The notes beneath the pieces were generated by a model. The model was not told the origin of the DNA. It saw only the letters and a list, made by a program, of their open reading frames with translations, and did no database searches. DNA of 64,000 nt from Amycolatopsis vancoresmycina (GTDB taxonomy: Bacteria; Actinomycetota; Actinomycetes; Mycobacteriales; Pseudonocardiaceae), in NCBI RefSeq assembly GCF_000716785.1, contig NZ_JNYY01000012.1, positions 180,989-244,988 of the forward strand, written 5' to 3'. A program made the position numbers and the translations under genes. How positions within the stretch are numbered: position 1 is the stretch's first letter; each line of letters starts with the position of its first letter. Shown here piece by piece: positions 16,776 through 23,652 of this stretch.

Positions 16776-16918
16776 CGGATCCTCCAGTGCGTGAGGGGGC
16801 TTTCCCCGGAAGCCAACCCGATGCGCGGCCACGGCGTCCATGACCTGTTGCGCGCGCATCGATAGCCGTGGTGGCATCGTCGGTGACCGGCTCCACCCCT
16901 GCGCGCGGGAAGGCCCGC

Positions 16919-17884
16919 ATGGACCTCGACCTCCGGCTGGTGCGGTACTTCGTCACCGTCGCCGACGAACTGCACTTCGGCCGGGCCGCCGCCAAGCTGT
17001 TCATCAGCCAGCCGGCGCTGTCGAAGCAGATCCGCAGGCTCGAGGCCGACGTCGGCGGGCCCCTGCTGGTGCGCGACAGCCGCCACGTCGCGCTGACCCC
17101 GCGCGGCGAGCGGTTCCTGCACCTCGCCCGGCAGCTGCTGGCCACCGCGGACCGGATGCTGCGCGAACCGGCGCCGCATCACCTCCGGATCGCCCACATC
17201 TTCGAACTGGACACCAGCCGGGTCGTCGCCGACGCCTTCCTCGCCGCCCACCCCGGCATCCGGCTCGTGCAGAGCCAGATGGACAGCGGCCGCCAGCTCG
17301 CCGCGCTGCTCGCGGACCAGCTGGACGTGGCGATCCTGCGCGTCACCGGCGCGATGCAGGCCGCCCACCCGGCCGGGTGGCAGCACGCGTTGCTGCGGCT
17401 GGAGCCGTTCTGGCTGGTCGGCAGGCCCGGCGACCCGGTACGGGCGGCCGCGTCGGTGCACGAGCGTCCGCTGGAGGTCTTCGCCGACGCCCCCGGCACG
17501 GCGTTGTACAACGTGCACGGCCGGTACCTCAGCTCGCTGGAGCGGCACACCGGCCTGGCGCTGAACTGGCTCGGCAACCCCGGCACGTTCGGCACTTGCC
17601 ACGCGGCGCTCACCCGCGCACCGGGCCGTGCGTACCTGCTGGAGTTCGACAGCTACGCCCGCCGGTACACGGCGTCGGGCGTCCCGGCCTGCCGTCCGCA
17701 GGAACTGCAGCCGGTCTACCCCTGGTCGCTGGCCTGGCGCGACGGTGAACAGCCGGAAGCCGTCCAGGCGTTCCTCGAGATCGCGCACGAAACCGCCGCC
17801 CGCCACCACTGGCTGCACCCCGAGCGCGCCGGCGCCGCCACGCTGTGGGCGCCGCCCGAGGACCTCACCGTCGCGACCGCGTGA
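16919..17884 (+). CDS. LysR family transcriptional regulator
   Basis: A 321-residue regulator with N-terminal winged HTH (LVRYFVTVADELHFGRAAAKLFISQPALSKQIRRLE landmarks: HFGRAAAKL and SQPALSKQI) followed by a substrate-binding domain. GGAAGG precedes ATG 16919. It diverges from the hydrolase-SDR operon, the usual arrangement for a LysR protein that controls its neighbour on binding a pathway metabolite. The effector cannot be read from the sequence. Confidence 0.92.
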   Translation: MDLDLRLVRYFVTVADELHFGRAAAKLFISQPALSKQIRRLEADVGGPLLVRDSRHVALTPRGERFLHLARQLLATADRMLREPAPHHLRIAHIFELDTSRVVADAFLAAHPGIRLVQSQMDSGRQLAALLADQLDVAILRVTGAMQAAHPAGWQHALLRLEPFWLVGRPGDPVRAAASVHERPLEVFADAPGTALYNVHGRYLSSLERHTGLALNWLGNPGTFGTCHAALTRAPGRAYLLEFDSYARRYTASGVPACRPQELQPVYPWSLAWRDGEQPEAVQAFLEIAHETAARHHWLHPERAGAATLWAPPEDLTVATA

Positions 17885-17966
17885 TCGCCGCCGGTGCCCG
17901 GACGACGTAGCCTTCGCTGGTGGCGTGGCCCGCCGAGGCCGCGCGGGAACGAGCAGAGGAGTTCGC

Positions 17967-18317
17967 ATGCAGGGAGTCGACCCGTCGGTGCCGCCCAGCG
18001 GCACGGGCTGCGCGGAGTGCGACGCCGCCGACCCGCAGGGCTGGTGGTTCCACCTGCGGCGCTGCGCCGGCTGCGGGCACATCGGCTGCTGCGACTCCTC
18101 GCCCGGCCAGCACGCCAGTGCCCACGCCGCGGCCACCGGCCACCGGTTCGTGCGCAGCTTCGAGCCCGGCGAAGAGTGGTTCTGGGACTACGACGAGCAG
18201 GTCATGTTCGAATCCGGCCCGGCACTCGCCGAGCCCGCGCACCGGCCGCTCACCCAGACCGCACCCGGGCCGGCCGGGCGCGTGCCGGAGGACTGGAACC
18301 GCCGCCTGCACCGGTGA
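17967..18317 (+). CDS. UBP-type zinc finger protein
   Basis: A 116-residue protein dominated by a ubiquitin-hydrolase-type zinc finger: Cys pairs in GCAECDA, RRCAGCGHIGCCDSS, His residues in QHASAHAAATGHRF, then the conserved EPGEEWFWDYDEQ. The metal ligands appear complete. In eukaryotes the domain binds free ubiquitin C-termini; actinomycetes carry many short stand-alone copies of unknown function. AGAGGAG precedes ATG 17967. It lies 22 bases before the SEFIR gene on the same strand, so the two are probably co-transcribed. Confidence 0.9.
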   Translation: MQGVDPSVPPSGTGCAECDAADPQGWWFHLRRCAGCGHIGCCDSSPGQHASAHAAATGHRFVRSFEPGEEWFWDYDEQVMFESGPALAEPAHRPLTQTAPGPAGRVPEDWNRRLHR

Positions 18318-18339
18318 CCGCGCCCGGGGATGCGGTTGA

Positions 18340-19341
18340 ATGACCGTCGTGACGCTCGACGACTGGCTGGCTCACCTCGCTTCGGCGGCCGGCGACCGGG
18401 TCACCCTCGACACCGCGCTCGTCGCCGAACTCGCCGGAGCGCTCGGGGTGGACGAGACCGAACTGCTGGCGACCGTGCAGGACCTGCTCGATTTCCACGC
18501 CGGAAGCGCAGTCGACCTCCGCAGCGGCCCGGCTAAGGTGGCCGCGCCGGTGGCCCGCGCCACGGTGTTCGGGTCGATCGCCACGACGGTCCTGCGGCAC
18601 CTCGGGGCCGGTGACGTTCCGGCCGGCACCGCGAACCTGCTGTTCCCGGTGGAGCGAGCGGAATTCACGACGGGCGAGCTCGTGCTGCACGTCCGCCCGC
18701 CCGGCGCGGTGCCGTCCGGTTCCGGCGCGGCGGGCGTCCCGGCCCTGCTGGACCGGGCGAGGCGCGCCGGCGAGGTCGTGCTGGGGCGGCGGATCCGCCT
18801 GGTGACCGGGCCGAAGGTGTTCATCTCCTACGCGCACGACGACGACGGCCACAAGGAAACCGTCCGGGCGCTGGCAGAACTGCTGGTGCGCAACGGGATC
18901 GACGCCGACCTCGACCAGTGGGCCGGTGCCGGGCGCCAGGACTGGCAGGCGTGGGCGACGAGCCTGATCTCGAGGGCCGGGTTCGTGCTCGTCGTGGCAT
19001 CGCCCGCCTACCGGCGCGTCGGCGACGGTTTCGCGAAGACGAACGACAACCGGGGCGCGCAGGCCGAGTCGGCGACCATCCGCGACCTGCTGCACCGCGA
19101 CCGGCACACGTGGACGGCGAAGCTGCTGCCCGTGGTGCTGCCCGGCCGCTCGATCGACGACATCCCGCTGTTCCTCCAGCCCTACTGCGCCGACCGGTAC
19201 CACGTCACCGAACTGTCCGACACCGGCATCGAAGACCTGCTGCGCGCGCTGACCGGGCAGCCGCGGTACGTGCGACCCGCCCTCGGCGCCGTACCGCACC
19301 TGCCGCCCCGCTCGCTCCCGCGCCCGCCGGGACGGCACTGA
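18340..19341 (+). CDS. SEFIR/TIR-domain protein
   Basis: A 333-residue protein. Residues 1-150 form an unassigned part starting with a helical DDWLAHLASAAGDRVTLD segment like an effector-associated adaptor. The SEFIR/TIR domain starts near 158 with KVFISYAHDDDGHK and continues through GIDADLDQW, WATSLISRAGFVLVVASPAYRR, and LPVVLPGRSIDDIP. These loops correspond to the BB-loop region and core of TIR-like folds. In bacteria such domains serve as immune or cell-death signalling modules, either as adaptors or NAD-cleaving enzymes. The second SEFIR protein at 26653 shares the same core motifs. Co-directional with the UBP zinc-finger gene. Confidence 0.85.
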   Translation: MTVVTLDDWLAHLASAAGDRVTLDTALVAELAGALGVDETELLATVQDLLDFHAGSAVDLRSGPAKVAAPVARATVFGSIATTVLRHLGAGDVPAGTANLLFPVERAEFTTGELVLHVRPPGAVPSGSGAAGVPALLDRARRAGEVVLGRRIRLVTGPKVFISYAHDDDGHKETVRALAELLVRNGIDADLDQWAGAGRQDWQAWATSLISRAGFVLVVASPAYRRVGDGFAKTNDNRGAQAESATIRDLLHRDRHTWTAKLLPVVLPGRSIDDIPLFLQPYCADRYHVTELSDTGIEDLLRALTGQPRYVRPALGAVPHLPPRSLPRPPGRH

Positions 19342-19458
19342 CCCGGCGGACCGCCGCCGGTCCGAACCTGGTCCGGCCTTGGTCCACGCGACGCCGGAGG
19401 GCCGCCGCGGCCCCTACGTTCGAGCCCCGAACGGCACCCCCGAACGAAAGGACCGCCC

Positions 19459-19899
19459 GTGTCGACATCCCGGTCGCTCAGGATCCTGCTCACCACCGGA
19501 CTGTTCGCCGCGCTCACGGTGAGCTCGTCCGTGTTCGCCACCACCGCGGAGGCGGCGAACACGTGCGTGAACCACCCGGTGGACGGCTTCAACTTCGGCG
19601 TGTGCGTCAACCAGCTGCAGACGACCTTCGACGCGCGCGCCGAGCTGTACGTCAACGCCACCAACCCGAACGCCCTCCGCGGGTGTTCCGTCGAGCTGGA
19701 GCTCTGGGACGAGAACGGCGGTGGCCGGCTGGAGGACACCGTCCGCGACTGCACGACCCGGTTCCAGTACGGGCAGACCTACGCCAACGGCTGCTCGACG
19801 CACGTCGTGCACGCGGACGCCTACCTGCACGCGGCGAACGGCGGGTTCCGGGTCGGCCCGAGCGCGTCGGTGACGATCCGCCCGCACCCCGAGTGCTGA
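19459..19899 (+). CDS. Small secreted protein with six cysteines
   Basis: A 146-residue precursor with a Sec signal peptide (basic MSTSRSLR, a hydrophobic core, and likely cleavage after TAEA near residue 32). The mature part of about 114 residues has six Cys, enough for three disulfides, and a regular beta-rich pattern (VDGFNFGVCVNQL, RAELYVNAT, VELELWDENGG, THVVHADAYLH). GTG 19459 is preceded by GAAAGGA. It lies between the SEFIR and membrane XRE genes and is followed by a strong hairpin. No family recognised; an exported binding or inhibitor protein is possible. Confidence 0.75.
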   Translation: MSTSRSLRILLTTGLFAALTVSSSVFATTAEAANTCVNHPVDGFNFGVCVNQLQTTFDARAELYVNATNPNALRGCSVELELWDENGGGRLEDTVRDCTTRFQYGQTYANGCSTHVVHADAYLHAANGGFRVGPSASVTIRPHPEC

Positions 19900-19906
19900 G
19901 GGAACC

Positions 19907-19934
19907 GGCCGGGGCGGTGCTGCCCGCCCCGGCC
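19907..19934 (+). terminator. Hairpin terminator after the secreted-protein gene
   Basis: An 11-bp perfect stem, GGCCGGGGCGG (19907-19917) and CCGCCCCGGCC (19924-19934), with a 6-base loop, begins 7 bases after the stop codon. There is no T tract, as is usual in this genome. Confidence 0.7.
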
Positions 19935-20063
19935 CACCGGCACCGGAGCGAACGGCGGAACCGGCTGCCCCGGTCGTGCGCGAGCCGGCCGGACGGCGTG
20001 ACACGCTCGCGGCGCCCCGGATAAAGTCCCTCCCCGTGATCCGACAGGGAGGTCCGGGCCACG

Positions 20064-20948
20064 GTGGCGATACCAGGTGTGCACAGCGAATCCGCGCAGG
20101 TGCTCGGGGCCCGGATCCGGGAACGGCGGATGGCGCGGGGGCTTTCCCTGCGAGCGGTGGCCCAGCGGGTCGGGCTGGCCGGGCACGGCACGCTCGTCGA
20201 CTACGAACACGGCCGCCGGATCCCGCCGGACGACCTCGTCGCCGCCCTGGAGAAGGTCCTGGAGATCGACGACGGTTCCCTGCGCGACCTGCGCGCGAAA
20301 GCGCTCGCCGAACGGGCGCTCCGGGAGTCGGCCGCGCTGCTCGGCCCACGCGCCGCGGCGGAGCGTCCCCGGCCGTGGCGGCGCCGGCTCGCCGTCACCG
20401 GGATCGCCGTCGCGCTGGTCGCGCTCGTCGCGGGGTGGCTGGTCTGGCGGTCGGCCCCGGCGGTCGCCCCGACCGGCGCGCCGGCGCGCATGGGCTTCGA
20501 AACCGACGCGGTCCGCTGGTGGGTGCTCTACGGCGCCCAGGTCGCCCACGTGGAAACCACGTCGAGCCTCGCCGCGGAAGGCAAGCGCTCCCTGCTGGTC
20601 ACGGTGACCGGCGCCTCGGCGGCGAAGGGCTATTCGGCGGTCGGCATCTCCCACGACGTCGGCTCGGTCAAACCGGGCATGCAGGTGCACGCGGCCATCT
20701 GGGTGCCGGGGCCCGAACGCGGCGGGATCAGCTTCCTCGTCCACGATTCCCGCGGGAAGAACCACTGGTCGGTGGAGAACCGGTCGGCGGGCGACCAGCA
20801 GACCGAAACCCCGCTGCCCGACCACGCGGGCTGGACGCCGTTCAGCTGGACCGTTCCCCCAGTGGACGAAGTGACGACCATCGGCATCCAGTTCTGGAGC
20901 GAGTCCGACCAGCCGCTCCTCGTCGGGATCGACGCCGTCACCTGGTGA
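20064..20948 (+). CDS. Membrane-anchored XRE regulator with C-terminal beta-sandwich domain
   Basis: A 294-residue protein. An XRE HTH occupies about residues 12-75 (LGARIRERRMARGLSLRAVAQRVGL landmarks: ARGLSLRAVAQRVG and DYEHGRRIP). A linker leads to one transmembrane helix at about 113-131 (AVTGIAVALVALVAGWLVW). The remaining 160 residues (FETDAVRWWVLYGAQVAHVE, VQVHAAIWVPG and FSWTVPPVDEVTTIGIQFW landmarks) resemble a carbohydrate-binding jelly roll. Topology is RodZ-like: DNA or protein binding inside, sugar or cell-wall binding outside. It could sense cell-envelope carbohydrates. GTG 20064 is chosen; the GGGAGG site is somewhat far upstream. Confidence 0.78.
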   Translation: MAIPGVHSESAQVLGARIRERRMARGLSLRAVAQRVGLAGHGTLVDYEHGRRIPPDDLVAALEKVLEIDDGSLRDLRAKALAERALRESAALLGPRAAAERPRPWRRRLAVTGIAVALVALVAGWLVWRSAPAVAPTGAPARMGFETDAVRWWVLYGAQVAHVETTSSLAAEGKRSLLVTVTGASAAKGYSAVGISHDVGSVKPGMQVHAAIWVPGPERGGISFLVHDSRGKNHWSVENRSAGDQQTETPLPDHAGWTPFSWTVPPVDEVTTIGIQFWSESDQPLLVGIDAVTW

Positions 20949-20957
20949 CGGCTCCGC

Positions 20958-20977
20958 GGTTGCCCCGGCCGGCAACC
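20958..20977 (+). terminator. Short hairpin after the XRE gene
   Basis: GGTTGCC (20958-20964) and GGCAACC (20971-20977) form a 7-bp stem with loop CCGGCC, beginning 9 bases after the stop codon. Confidence 0.55.
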
Positions 20978-21052
20978 CGTTGTTCCCTGGTACCGGATCG
21001 GGTGGTGGCGGTGCTGGGGTTCCGGACGGTTCCCCACGGACGGGTGGACGCG

Positions 21053-21280
21053 ATGACCGGAGACAGGCAGTCCGACGGCGAGGTCACCGAGGCGGAGGCC
21101 GGACGCCCGGGCGTCGCGGAACGGGCGTGGCTCAGCGCAACGGACCGGCACGCGGACGCGGCCGACCGCCGCACCCGGGCCGAGCTCATCCTCCGCCAGA
21201 CAGCGGACCGGCTGGCCCGGTCCCGGACCATCACCGGGCAAGCCGCCCCGGACAGCGAACCCGATCCCGGCCCCGGCTGA
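21053..21280 (+). CDS. Small hydrophilic protein of unknown function (75 aa)
   Basis: A 75-residue charged protein starting MTGDRQSDGEVTEAEAG, with a predicted helix ERAWLSATDRHADAADRRTRAELILRQ (landmarks only) and a Pro/Asp-rich tail. It has no Cys, no membrane segment and no recognised family. Codons are strongly G/C-ending and it ends 10 bases before the convergent STAS-GAF-ANTAR gene. A nearby in-frame GTG could add a few residues. A small stress or adaptor protein is possible, but nothing supports a specific role. Confidence 0.55.
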   Translation: MTGDRQSDGEVTEAEAGRPGVAERAWLSATDRHADAADRRTRAELILRQTADRLARSRTITGQAAPDSEPDPGPG

Positions 21281-21290
21281 CCCACACCGC

Positions 21291-22343
21291 TCAGCGGTCG
21301 ATTTCCGACCGGCGGTCCGCCAGCGTCTTCGCGAGGTCGACGAGCTTCACGTTCAAGTCCTGGGACGTCTTCCGCAGCAGGTCGAACGCCGCCTCGGCGG
21401 TGATGCCCTGGCGTTGCATCAGGATGCCCTTGGCCTGGCCGATGACGTCGCGGGAGCTCACCGCGCGCCGCAGGTTCAGGCGCTCGAGGGCGGCCAGTTC
21501 GGCCGTCTGCGCGTGGGCGATGGCCAGGGAGGCGTGGGTGGCCAGGAGCAGGGCGCTGTGCCGGTCCGCCACGTCCAGGCCGCCGGGCTCCCGCGAGTAG
21601 AGGTTCAGCGCCCCGCCCACCACGCCGCCGCCGTCCGCGGGCTGCAGGGCCGTCGAGATGATCGACCGCAGGCCGTGGCCGGTGGCGGCGGTGGCGAACG
21701 ACGGCCAGCGGTCGTCGTCGCGGAGGTCTTCGCTGATCACGTAGCCGGGGCCCGAAGGCAACGCCGCCGACAGGCACGGGCCCTGGCCGCTGCGGTACTG
21801 CACCTGGTCCAGCACGTTCGCCACCGGCGTCGTTTCGACCGGGGTGAAGAACGAGCCGTCGGCGGCCAGGAGCGTGATGCTCACCAGGTCCGCGCCCGCC
21901 ACCACGTGCACCGCGGCGTCGACGATGTGCCGCAGCGCGTCCGCCACCGTCGTGTCGCCCAGCAGGGTGCGGGTCAGCGTCTCGAACCCGGCGAAGGCCG
22001 GTTCGAGCTCGCCGGCGGGGCGCCGGCCGGCCACCGCCGCTTCGAGGTCGTCGAACCACGCCATCCCGGCCAGGTCCAGCACCCGGGCGACCGCGCTCGC
22101 CGGCCGGGCCACGAGCCGGACGCGGCCGCCGCCCCCGAGCACGAACGCGGCCAGCGTCCGCGCGGCCCGGGCGGAGAGCAGGTCGAGGTCCCGCGCGTCG
22201 AGCACGACACCGCCCGGCGACGCGGCCACGGCGGCGTGCAGGGACTGCACGACCCCCGCCGTGGCGGCCGCGTCCAAGCTGCCTTCCGCCCGCAGCACGA
22301 GCGTCTCCCGCAGCGCCACCGGCTCGACGTCGAGTTCGTCCAC
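21291..22343 (-). CDS. STAS-GAF-ANTAR regulatory protein
   Basis: About 350 residues: a STAS-like domain (RAEGSLDAAATAGVV, VVLDARDLDLLSARAARTLAAF), a GAF domain (LVSITLLAADGSFFTPVETT, RSGQGPCLSAALPSG, GHGLRSIISTAL), and a C-terminal ANTAR domain (VSSRDVIGQAKGILMQRQGI, AFDLLRKTSQDLNVKLVDLAKTL). GAF-ANTAR proteins bind a ligand and act on tandem hairpins in target RNA leaders as antiterminators. GTG 22343 follows GGAGAG. An in-frame ATG at 22400 lies inside the promoter and is rejected as the start. It follows the STAS gene and pairs functionally with the similar protein at 13771. Confidence 0.85.
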   Translation of the reverse strand: MDELDVEPVALRETLVLRAEGSLDAAATAGVVQSLHAAVAASPGGVVLDARDLDLLSARAARTLAAFVLGGGGRVRLVARPASAVARVLDLAGMAWFDDLEAAVAGRRPAGELEPAFAGFETLTRTLLGDTTVADALRHIVDAAVHVVAGADLVSITLLAADGSFFTPVETTPVANVLDQVQYRSGQGPCLSAALPSGPGYVISEDLRDDDRWPSFATAATGHGLRSIISTALQPADGGGVVGGALNLYSREPGGLDVADRHSALLLATHASLAIAHAQTAELAALERLNLRRAVSSRDVIGQAKGILMQRQGITAEAAFDLLRKTSQDLNVKLVDLAKTLADRRSEIDR

Positions 22344-22376
22344 CGTGTGCACCTCTCCGCCGTCGTCCCCTCTTGC

Positions 22377-22402
22377 GTACCCGGACGGGCCCGGTTTCAT
22401 GC
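22377..22402 (-). promoter_or_regulatory. Sigma-B-type promoter for the STAS-GAF-ANTAR gene
   Basis: On the minus strand GCAT (22402-22399), 16 bp, GGGTAC (22382-22377). Transcription would begin near 22370, giving a short leader with GGAGAG before GTG 22343. The promoter occupies the short gap after the upstream STAS gene, so the second gene has its own promoter. Confidence 0.65.
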
Positions 22403-22406
22403 GGGG

Positions 22407-22796
22407 TCAGGACCGCCCGGTCACCAGCGTGGTCACCGTGTCGCCCGCCTCGGCCAGGCGCAGTACCCCGCCGAGCCGGCACGCCTCGACCGCGCGCCGG
22501 ACCACAGGTGACGGCAGGAGCACGAAGTCCGCTCCGCGGTCGGCGCACGCTTCGCTCACGAGCAGCAGGGCCCGCAGGCCGGAGCTGCCGCAGAAGGTGA
22601 CCTCGCCGAAGTCGGCGATCATCAACGTCGTTTCCGGCAGCGCCGAGGACAGCGTTTCGAACAACGAGTCGCCGTTCGAGCTGTCGATTTCCCCGGCCAC
22701 GGAGACCACGGTCACCGAATCCGCGATCCGGCGGACGGCAATGCCGATTCCGAGCGAACCACCGCAGTCCACCCGCCACTGTCGCATCGAACTCAC
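22407..22796 (-). CDS. STAS-domain anti-sigma factor antagonist
   Basis: A 129-residue single STAS domain: SVTVVSVAGEIDSSNGDSLFETL, then LMIADFGEVTFCGSSGLRALLLVSEAC, with the phosphorylatable Ser in GSSGL, and a helix RRAVEACRLGGVL. It resembles RsbV/SpoIIAA-type anti-anti-sigma factors, which free a sigma factor when dephosphorylated by binding its anti-sigma kinase. No anti-sigma kinase or sigma gene is present in the window, so its partners are elsewhere. AGGGGTGAG precedes ATG 22796. The four sigma-B-type promoters nearby fit a role in that regulon. Confidence 0.88.
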   Translation of the reverse strand: MSSMRQWRVDCGGSLGIGIAVRRIADSVTVVSVAGEIDSSNGDSLFETLSSALPETTLMIADFGEVTFCGSSGLRALLLVSEACADRGADFVLLPSPVVRRAVEACRLGGVLRLAEAGDTVTTLVTGRS

Positions 22797-23144
22797 CCCT
22801 GATCATGGTTCAGTGCGGTAGGAGGGACAATTTAGACCGCGCGGCTCCGGCGGGGCAACCGGACGCTGCCGAATCCCGCTTTCGTGGCTTCTGCGGCGGG
22901 ATTTCCGGTTCACCGGGACGGTGATTTCCGAACCGTTTTCACGGCCGGGTTTCCCCGCGGACGGCGGCCGCGCAGCAGGTGGACACCGGCCGCGGACCGG
23001 AACTCGACCGCGCGAGCCCGGCGACGGTCCCGATGTCCAGTTCCCCGGGTCGTCAGTGCGGCTCATGACCACGAGCAATACCCCTCCACATGATCGAATA
23101 GCGCGTTTCCGGTTGTCCGCGGCCCCGCCGGGTACGCGGCCCGG
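22797..23144. other. 348-bp intergenic region between divergent stress genes
   Basis: No gene seen. It holds an AT-rich stretch at 22821-22836 that could be the -10 of the STAS gene, an interrupted inverted repeat ATCCCGC/GCGGGAT (22873-22879, 22896-22902), and the sigma-B-type promoter of the 23145 gene. The remainder is GC-rich without clear coding bias. Confidence 0.55.
23111..23135 (+). promoter_or_regulatory. Sigma-B-type promoter for the 23145 gene
   Basis: GGTT (23111-23114), 15 bp, GGGTAC (23130-23135). The ATG at 23145 begins 10 bases after the -10, so the transcript should start at or next to the start codon and be leaderless. Confidence 0.72.
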
Positions 23145-23630
23145 ATGACCGGCAACCGAGATCCGTCGCTCCCGTCGGACAGTTCAGTCCGGCGGTTCAC
23201 CGACGACCTGGTCGGCGCCGCGTTGGCGGGCGGCTACGACGACGTCGCCGAGGCGCTGGGCGTGCTGGCCCGCGCGGAATCGGCGCGGGTCGCCGCCGCC
23301 GTCGTCGGTGAGCTGGTGAGCCGCTGCACCGGCGCGGTGCGCGCGCACCAGCGCACGCAGGCCGACGCGCTGTTCACCGTCGTGGTCGAGAACGAGCAGG
23401 GCGAGTCCGCTTCGGTGGAACGGCTGCCGCGCGGGCCGCGGGCGGCGTTGCGCGCGGTGCTCGCGGCCCTCAACGACGACGAGGCGAGCCGCGACATCCA
23501 CGTCGGGCTGGCCGCGGGCGGCAGCCCGGCGGACCTCGTGGGCGTGCTCAGCCACCTGCTCGTGTGGCTCGTCGAGCTGTCGGCCACCTCGGCCGCGGAG
23601 TTCCCGCTGTTGAGCTGTTTCGCCGACTGA
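23145..23630 (+). CDS. Hypothetical protein behind a sigma-B-type promoter (161 aa)
   Basis: A 161-residue, mostly helical, acidic protein: SSVRRFTDDLVGAALAGGY, a central helix ESARVAAAVVGELVSRCTGAV, a charged turn VVENEQGESASVERLPRGPR, and a hydrophobic C-terminal helix VLSHLLVWLVELSATSAAEF. I do not recognise the family; there is no signal peptide. The sigma-B-type promoter and leaderless start place it with the STAS/ANTAR genes. It converges on the NACHT gene across a small hairpin. Codon usage is normal for the genome, so I regard it as real. Confidence 0.72.
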   Translation: MTGNRDPSLPSDSSVRRFTDDLVGAALAGGYDDVAEALGVLARAESARVAAAVVGELVSRCTGAVRAHQRTQADALFTVVVENEQGESASVERLPRGPRAALRAVLAALNDDEASRDIHVGLAAGGSPADLVGVLSHLLVWLVELSATSAAEFPLLSCFAD

Positions 23631-23631
23631 C

Positions 23632-23650
23632 GCGCCGGTGGGTCCGGCGC
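23632..23650. terminator. Hairpin between convergent genes
   Basis: GCGCCGG (23632-23638) and CCGGCGC (23644-23650) with loop TGGGT sit in the 22-bp gap between the 23145 gene and the convergent NACHT gene. Both strands could use it. Confidence 0.6.
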
Positions 23651-23652
23651 CG

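Noticed and set aside
22344..22400. ATG at 22400 as start of the STAS-GAF-ANTAR protein
   Set aside because: It lies within the sigma-B-type promoter, so the transcript would not contain it. GTG 22343 has a good ribosome site.
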